In this document: positions 7,213-9,685 of the stretch, piece after piece | Position numbering within the stretch: position 1 is the first letter of the stretch | Layout of the letters: each line of letters begins with the position of its first letter | Assembly: GCA_015492395.1 (NCBI GenBank) | Contig: WGFD01000122.1 | Location: 1 to 9,685, forward strand | Source: Deltaproteobacteria bacterium | GTDB taxonomy: Bacteria; Desulfobacterota; GWC2-55-46; S146-70 | DNA length: 9,685 bases | Direction of reading: 5' to 3' | Program-made: the position numbers and the translations under genes | The notes under the pieces: generated by a model | Databases searched by the model: none | What the model was told of the DNA's origin: nothing | What the model saw: the letters and a program-made list of their open reading frames with translations, nothing else

Positions 7213-8612
7213 GAGAGCCTCCTTTCAGCCGCCTTAGCGGTCATAACAGCGTTATAAGCCATAAGGAGCATCCCTCCGAAAAATATCAATCCACCTATGA
7301 GTCTCATCACATAGTAGGGGTGCATTGCCGCAACGGATTCTGCAAATGTGTAAGTAAGGGAACCGTCGGGATTGACAGCCCTCCACATGAGGCCCTGCAT
7401 TATCCCGGATATCCACATGGCTACGATGTATATCAATACACCTATAGTCGCCATCCAGAAGTGGGTGTTTATCAGTTTGCCGCTGTACATTTCCGTCTTG
7501 CCGAAAACCCTTGGAATCATGTAGTAGAGCGCTCCGATGCTTATCATGGCCACCCAACCCAGTGCGCCGCTGTGGACATGGCCGATCCCCCAGTCAGTGT
7601 AGTGGGAGAGTGAGTTCACAGTCCTCACCGCGAGCATCGGCCCTTCAAAGGTGCTCATGCCATAAAACGATACGGCCACTATCATGAACTTCAATATCGG
7701 ATCTGTTCTCAGCTTATCCCACGCGCCCTTAAGGGTCATTATCCCGTTTACCATCCCTCCCCATGAAGGGGCTATCAGCATAATGCTGAAGGTCATTCCC
7801 AGTGTCTGGGTCCAGTCCGGCAGGGCGGTATAGAGAAGATGGTGGGGGCCGGCCCATACATAGATGAATATCAGCGTCCAGAAGTGCAGTATGGACAACC
7901 TGTAGCTGAATATCGGGAGCTTTGCCTGCTTGGGAAGAAAGTAGTACATGATCCCGAGAAAACCCGCCGTGAGGAAGAAGCCTACGGCGTTATGCCCGTA
8001 CCACCACTGGACCATCGCGTCCTGTACCCCGGCGTAAACCGAGTAGGACTTGAACATGCTTACGGGAAGCTCGAACGAGTTGAAGACATGCAGCACCGTG
8101 ATGGCTATTATCAACGCCATAAAGAACCAGTTGCCGACATATATATGCTTCTCCCTGCGTTTCCAGATGGTGGCGAAGAAGTTTATCCCGAAGAGGACCC
8201 AGACAACGGCGATGAGGATATCTATAGGCCACTCCAGTTCGGCATACTCCTTTCCGGTCGTTATCCCCAGGGGAAGCGTAATGGCTGCAAGGACGATGAT
8301 GATCTGCCAGCCCCAGAAGGTGATGTTGGCAATGGTATCGCTGAAGAGCCTCACCCTGCTTGTCCTCTGCACCGAATAGTAGATCGCCGCGAAGAGGACG
8401 CACCCGCCGAAGGCGAATATCACGGCGTTGGTATGGAGTGGCCGTATCCTTCCGAATGAAAGACTCGGTATATCCAGGTTCATGAACGGAAAGGCGAGCT
8501 GGGACGCCGCCAGGACGCCTACCAGCATGCCGACAATCCCCCACACAACGGCCATGACGCAAAACTTCTTGACTATGGCGTCATTATACTTGGCAATGAC
8601 TTCTTCTGACAT
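7209..8612 (-). CDS. ccoN: CcoN/FixN, catalytic subunit I of cbb3 cytochrome c oxidase
   Basis: 467 residues with about 12 membrane helices; haem-copper oxidase of the C family, reducing O2 to water at the inner membrane. All expected ligands are visible: His60 (RPLHTNAV) and His347 for low-spin haem b, His345 (GHVHSG) for haem b3, His207 (YGHNAV) and His257/His258 (GPHHLLY) for CuB, and Tyr251, the cross-linked active-site tyrosine. These numbers coincide with those I recall for the Pseudomonas stutzeri enzyme, so there is essentially no indel up to the active site. The start has AAAGGAGG seven bases upstream. It is the first gene of the operon, 149 bases beyond the end of the Rrf2 gene. Confidence 0.98.
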   Translation of the reverse strand: MSEEVIAKYNDAIVKKFCVMAVVWGIVGMLVGVLAASQLAFPFMNLDIPSLSFGRIRPLHTNAVIFAFGGCVLFAAIYYSVQRTSRVRLFSDTIANITFWGWQIIIVLAAITLPLGITTGKEYAELEWPIDILIAVVWVLFGINFFATIWKRREKHIYVGNWFFMALIIAITVLHVFNSFELPVSMFKSYSVYAGVQDAMVQWWYGHNAVGFFLTAGFLGIMYYFLPKQAKLPIFSYRLSILHFWTLIFIYVWAGPHHLLYTALPDWTQTLGMTFSIMLIAPSWGGMVNGIMTLKGAWDKLRTDPILKFMIVAVSFYGMSTFEGPMLAVRTVNSLSHYTDWGIGHVHSGALGWVAMISIGALYYMIPRVFGKTEMYSGKLINTHFWMATIGVLIYIVAMWISGIMQGLMWRAVNPDGSLTYTFAESVAAMHPYYVMRLIGGLIFFGGMLLMAYNAVMTAKAAERRLS

Positions 8613-8686
8613 ACAAGAACCTCCTTTCAGTGTTATTGTGGCTTGCGTTCGATATATTAAGCCCCTGACGCAGCGGGCCAGACAAT

Positions 8687-8695
8687 ACTATAGCA
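8687..8695 (-). promoter_or_regulatory. Candidate extended -10 promoter for the cco operon
   Basis: On the minus strand TGC-TATAGT (8695-8687) is an extended -10 element (TGnTATAAT with one mismatch). No good -35 is present at 17 bases, which suggests a weak or activator-dependent promoter. The transcript would have a leader of about 68 bases before ccoN. Just upstream lies TAAGATCTTTTT (8711-8700), resembling the TAAGATGATTTT sequence at the rrf2 promoter. No FNR-type TTGAT-N4-ATCAA box is seen between the Rrf2 gene and ccoN. Confidence 0.45.
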
Positions 8696-8761
8696 CATGA
8701 AAAAGATCTTATTAGTCCTGAATATGCTGAAAAAAACTTCCTCGCCCGGCCTCAAGCTCTT

Positions 8762-9220
8762 CTAGTGCCTTTTTTTAGATAAATGAGCCTTCTTTGCCTT
8801 TTTATGTATAGCCTCCGCCTCCTCTGCCAGTTGTGCCATCGTCTTGCTTTCAAGCACCTCAATGAACCTTCTTTGGGCCTCTTCCCAGAGGGGGGTTATG
8901 GAGCACGAACCGTTATTCGGGCATTCACCCTTCCTGAGAAGGCAGATATTCAGGTGTATCGGGCCTGCCACCGCTTCAATTATCTCCCTTAACGTTATTT
9001 CACTGGCCGGAAGCGCCAAAACAACCCCTCCATTTGCCCCGCGGCGCGATCGGACCAGCTCACTCCTGGCTAGGTGCTGCATGATCTTTGAAAGATAGCT
9101 CTTGGGGATCGCTTGATTTTCAGAGATCTCACTTATGAGTGAAACCTTCCCTTCAGGCTGTGAAGCCAGAAAGAGCATCGCCCTGACCGCATACTCTCCA
9201 TCCCTTGTCAATTGAAGCAT
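8762..9220 (-). CDS. Rrf2-family transcriptional regulator, likely Fe-S cluster binding
   Basis: 152 residues from ATG 9220, the standard Rrf2 length, starting MLQLTRDGEYAVRAML. Residues 1-65 form the winged helix-turn-helix (SYLSKIMQHL recognition region; RSRRGANGG wing). A dimerisation helix carries Cys93, Cys100 and Cys106 (spacing C-x6-C-x5-C), close to the cluster ligands of IscR and NsrR, so it probably binds an Fe-S cluster and senses O2, NO, redox or cluster supply. The frame remains open up to 9376, but that extension covers the promoter and is unlike the family. The start has a modest GGGGA six bases upstream. The basic C-terminus (KKAKKAHLSKKRH) is not unusual. Next to the cbb3 operon, it is the natural candidate regulator of both that operon and the divergent gene (inference). 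IscR, NsrR or another subtype cannot be told apart here. Confidence 0.92.
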   Translation of the reverse strand: MLQLTRDGEYAVRAMLFLASQPEGKVSLISEISENQAIPKSYLSKIMQHLARSELVRSRRGANGGVVLALPASEITLREIIEAVAGPIHLNICLLRKGECPNNGSCSITPLWEEAQRRFIEVLESKTMAQLAEEAEAIHKKAKKAHLSKKRH

Positions 9221-9261
9221 CGCTATTCCCCGTGCGTCTCTATTCGACGTATAATGGATAT

Positions 9262-9282
9262 TTAAGATGATTTTAGTCTTAA
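9262..9282. promoter_or_regulatory. Candidate Rrf2 operator over the rrf2 -10 box
   Basis: Dyad TTAAGA-N9-TCTTAA with perfect 6-bp arms, 21 bp in all. It is centred on the TAAAAT -10 of the Rrf2 gene, the classical position for autorepression. Its left part, TTAAGATGATT, is repeated in inverted orientation at 9382-9392. Binding by the neighbouring Rrf2 protein is inferred from position. Confidence 0.5.
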
Positions 9283-9297
9283 TTTGCCATTTGTCAA
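9270..9297 (-). promoter_or_regulatory. Sigma70-like promoter of the Rrf2 gene
   Basis: Minus strand: perfect TTGACA (9297-9292), 16-base spacer, TAAAAT (9275-9270, 5/6). The expected start near 9263 gives a leader of about 43 bases. The -10 lies in the centre of the dyad at 9262-9282. Confidence 0.7.
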
Positions 9298-9338
9298 GAA
9301 AAAAATACACCACTCTCCGCTTCCGTTTCAAAAAATAC

Positions 9339-9367
9339 TTGACATCCATGCAGCTATAAATTATATT
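9339..9367 (+). promoter_or_regulatory. Strong sigma70-like promoter reading right
   Basis: TTGACA (9339-9344, perfect), 17-base spacer, TATATT (9362-9367, 5/6). It points to the secreted-protein gene at 9517. A start near 9374 would leave a leader of about 140 bases, long enough to hold regulation. The -35 is 41 bases from the -35 of the divergent rrf2 promoter. Confidence 0.7.
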
Positions 9368-9381
9368 CATTCTCAACTTGG

Positions 9382-9392
9382 AATCATCTTAA
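9382..9392. promoter_or_regulatory. Second copy of the candidate Rrf2 half-site
   Basis: AATCATCTTAA is the exact reverse complement of TTAAGATGATT at 9262-9272. It lies about 8-18 bases downstream of the predicted start of the rightward promoter, where a bound repressor would block transcription. The partner arm of the first site is not conserved here. Confidence 0.4.
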
Positions 9393-9516
9393 TCTGGTCG
9401 TCAAAGGCGCTCAACAAGATCATGTTGCATTACGTTGAAAGGACGGCTATATATGGAAGTAAGGACTAACAACAAGATGCGCTTGGATCTAATACTTAAG
9501 AAAGGAGAAAATGACG

Positions 9517-9685
9517 ATGAAGAGGACCGCGGCAACTGTAGTCGTACTATTGATGATTACATCAAGTGTCTTTGCAGCCGACAACCTGGTGAAGATGGCG
9601 CTTGATGCAGGGCTTAAACCTATCCCGGAAGATAAGGCCGAACTCATAAAGCTAGTGGAAAGCCCCAAGAAGGAGATGGTAGGAC
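9517..9685 (+). CDS. Secreted protein, N-terminal fragment; possibly di-haem cytochrome c peroxidase
   Basis: Only 56 codons are in the window; the gene runs off the right end. Two ATGs are possible, 9511 and 9517. AAGGAG at 9502-9507 is 3 bases from the first and 9 from the second, so 9517 (MKRTAATVVV...) is preferred. Residues 1-20 are a Sec signal peptide with cleavage after Phe-Ala-Ala. The mature start contains ALDAGLKPIPEDKAELIKL and then SPKKEMVG, which resembles the stretch before the first haem motif in MauG/CcpA-type cytochrome c peroxidases (Pro-Ile-Pro, then a segment leading to the LGK-LFF-DPRLS region). No CxxCH is inside the fragment, so this is a weak guess. Divergent from the Rrf2 gene, it has a strong promoter and a nearby half-site, so it may share control with the oxidase. 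Confidence 0.75.
   Translation, partial: MKRTAATVVVLLMITSSVFAADNLVKMALDAGLKPIPEDKAELIKLVESPKKEMVG

Noticed and set aside
8727..8762. Possible rho-independent terminator after the Rrf2 gene
   Set aside because: A run of seven T (minus strand) is present, but the upstream GC-rich segment does not fold into a convincing stem; only three base pairs plus a GGCC could form.
9221..9376. 52-residue N-terminal extension of the Rrf2 protein
   Set aside because: It covers the TTGACA/TAAAAT promoter and the dyad, is unlike Rrf2 N-termini, and the family start MxLTRDGEYAVRA lies exactly at 9220.
9425..9453. Second rightward promoter TTGCAT-N17-TATATA
   Set aside because: Only 3/6 and 4/6 matches, while a perfect TTGACA with a near-consensus -10 lies 86 bases upstream.
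9453..9605. 50-codon plus-strand frame MEVRTNNK... overlapping the secreted-protein start
   Set aside because: No good ribosome binding site, low-complexity acidic stretch, and it is out of frame with a far better supported signal-peptide gene.

Overview
This window is an almost complete cbb3-type (C-family) cytochrome c oxidase locus from a Gram-negative, respiring bacterium. Nearly everything reads on the minus strand, so the biological order runs from the right end to the left. Intact periplasmic c-type cytochrome subunits, signal peptides and purine-rich ribosome binding sites fit a Gram-negative. The general look of the proteins suggests a Nitrospirota- or deltaproteobacteria-like lineage, but that is an impression, not something the sequence proves. 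The first 19 bases are not genomic: they match the Tn5/Nextera mosaic-end adapter exactly, so the left end is an assembly artefact that truncates the leftmost gene.

Layout, in transcription order. An Rrf2-family regulator with three cysteines placed for an Fe-S cluster (9220-8762) sits upstream of the structural genes ccoN (8612-7209), ccoO (7212-6607), ccoQ (6604-6461, a 47-residue GTG-start gene) and ccoP (6429-5917, short and mono-haem). The maturation genes follow: ccoG (5904-4522), ccoH (4501-4037), ccoI (4035-1330), ccoS (1327-1103) and a DsbD/SafE-like membrane protein with a conserved cysteine motif (1116-433). Gaps between the genes from ccoN to the SafE-like gene are at most 31 bases, and several genes overlap or are translationally coupled, so they are probably one operon. 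After a 123-base gap with its own candidate promoter comes a Met/His-rich exported protein (309-20), cut by the contig end.

How the parts work together. CcoN carries the haem b, haem b3 and CuB ligands, and CcoO and CcoP bring electrons through covalently bound haem c. CcoQ stabilises the complex. CcoG (Cu(II) reductase/Fe-S protein), CcoI (P1B Cu+ ATPase), CcoH and CcoS assemble and metallate it. The SafE-like protein and the Met/His-rich protein may be further copper or thiol handling factors (inference).

The right end (9221-9516) is a compact divergent control region. A sigma70-like promoter with a perfect TTGACA faces left into the Rrf2 gene, and another faces right into a truncated secreted protein (from 9517) that might be a di-haem cytochrome c peroxidase. 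An 11-bp sequence occurs there as inverted copies. One copy is part of a dyad centred on the rrf2 -10 box; the other lies just downstream of the rightward promoter. These are good candidate Rrf2 operators. I found no CRISPR array, tRNA, rRNA or insertion sequence. The oxidase locus itself is well known. The less ordinary points are the Rrf2-type control, the one-haem CcoP, the repeat-derived tail of CcoI, the duplicated stop/Shine-Dalgarno arrangement and the Met/His-rich end gene.
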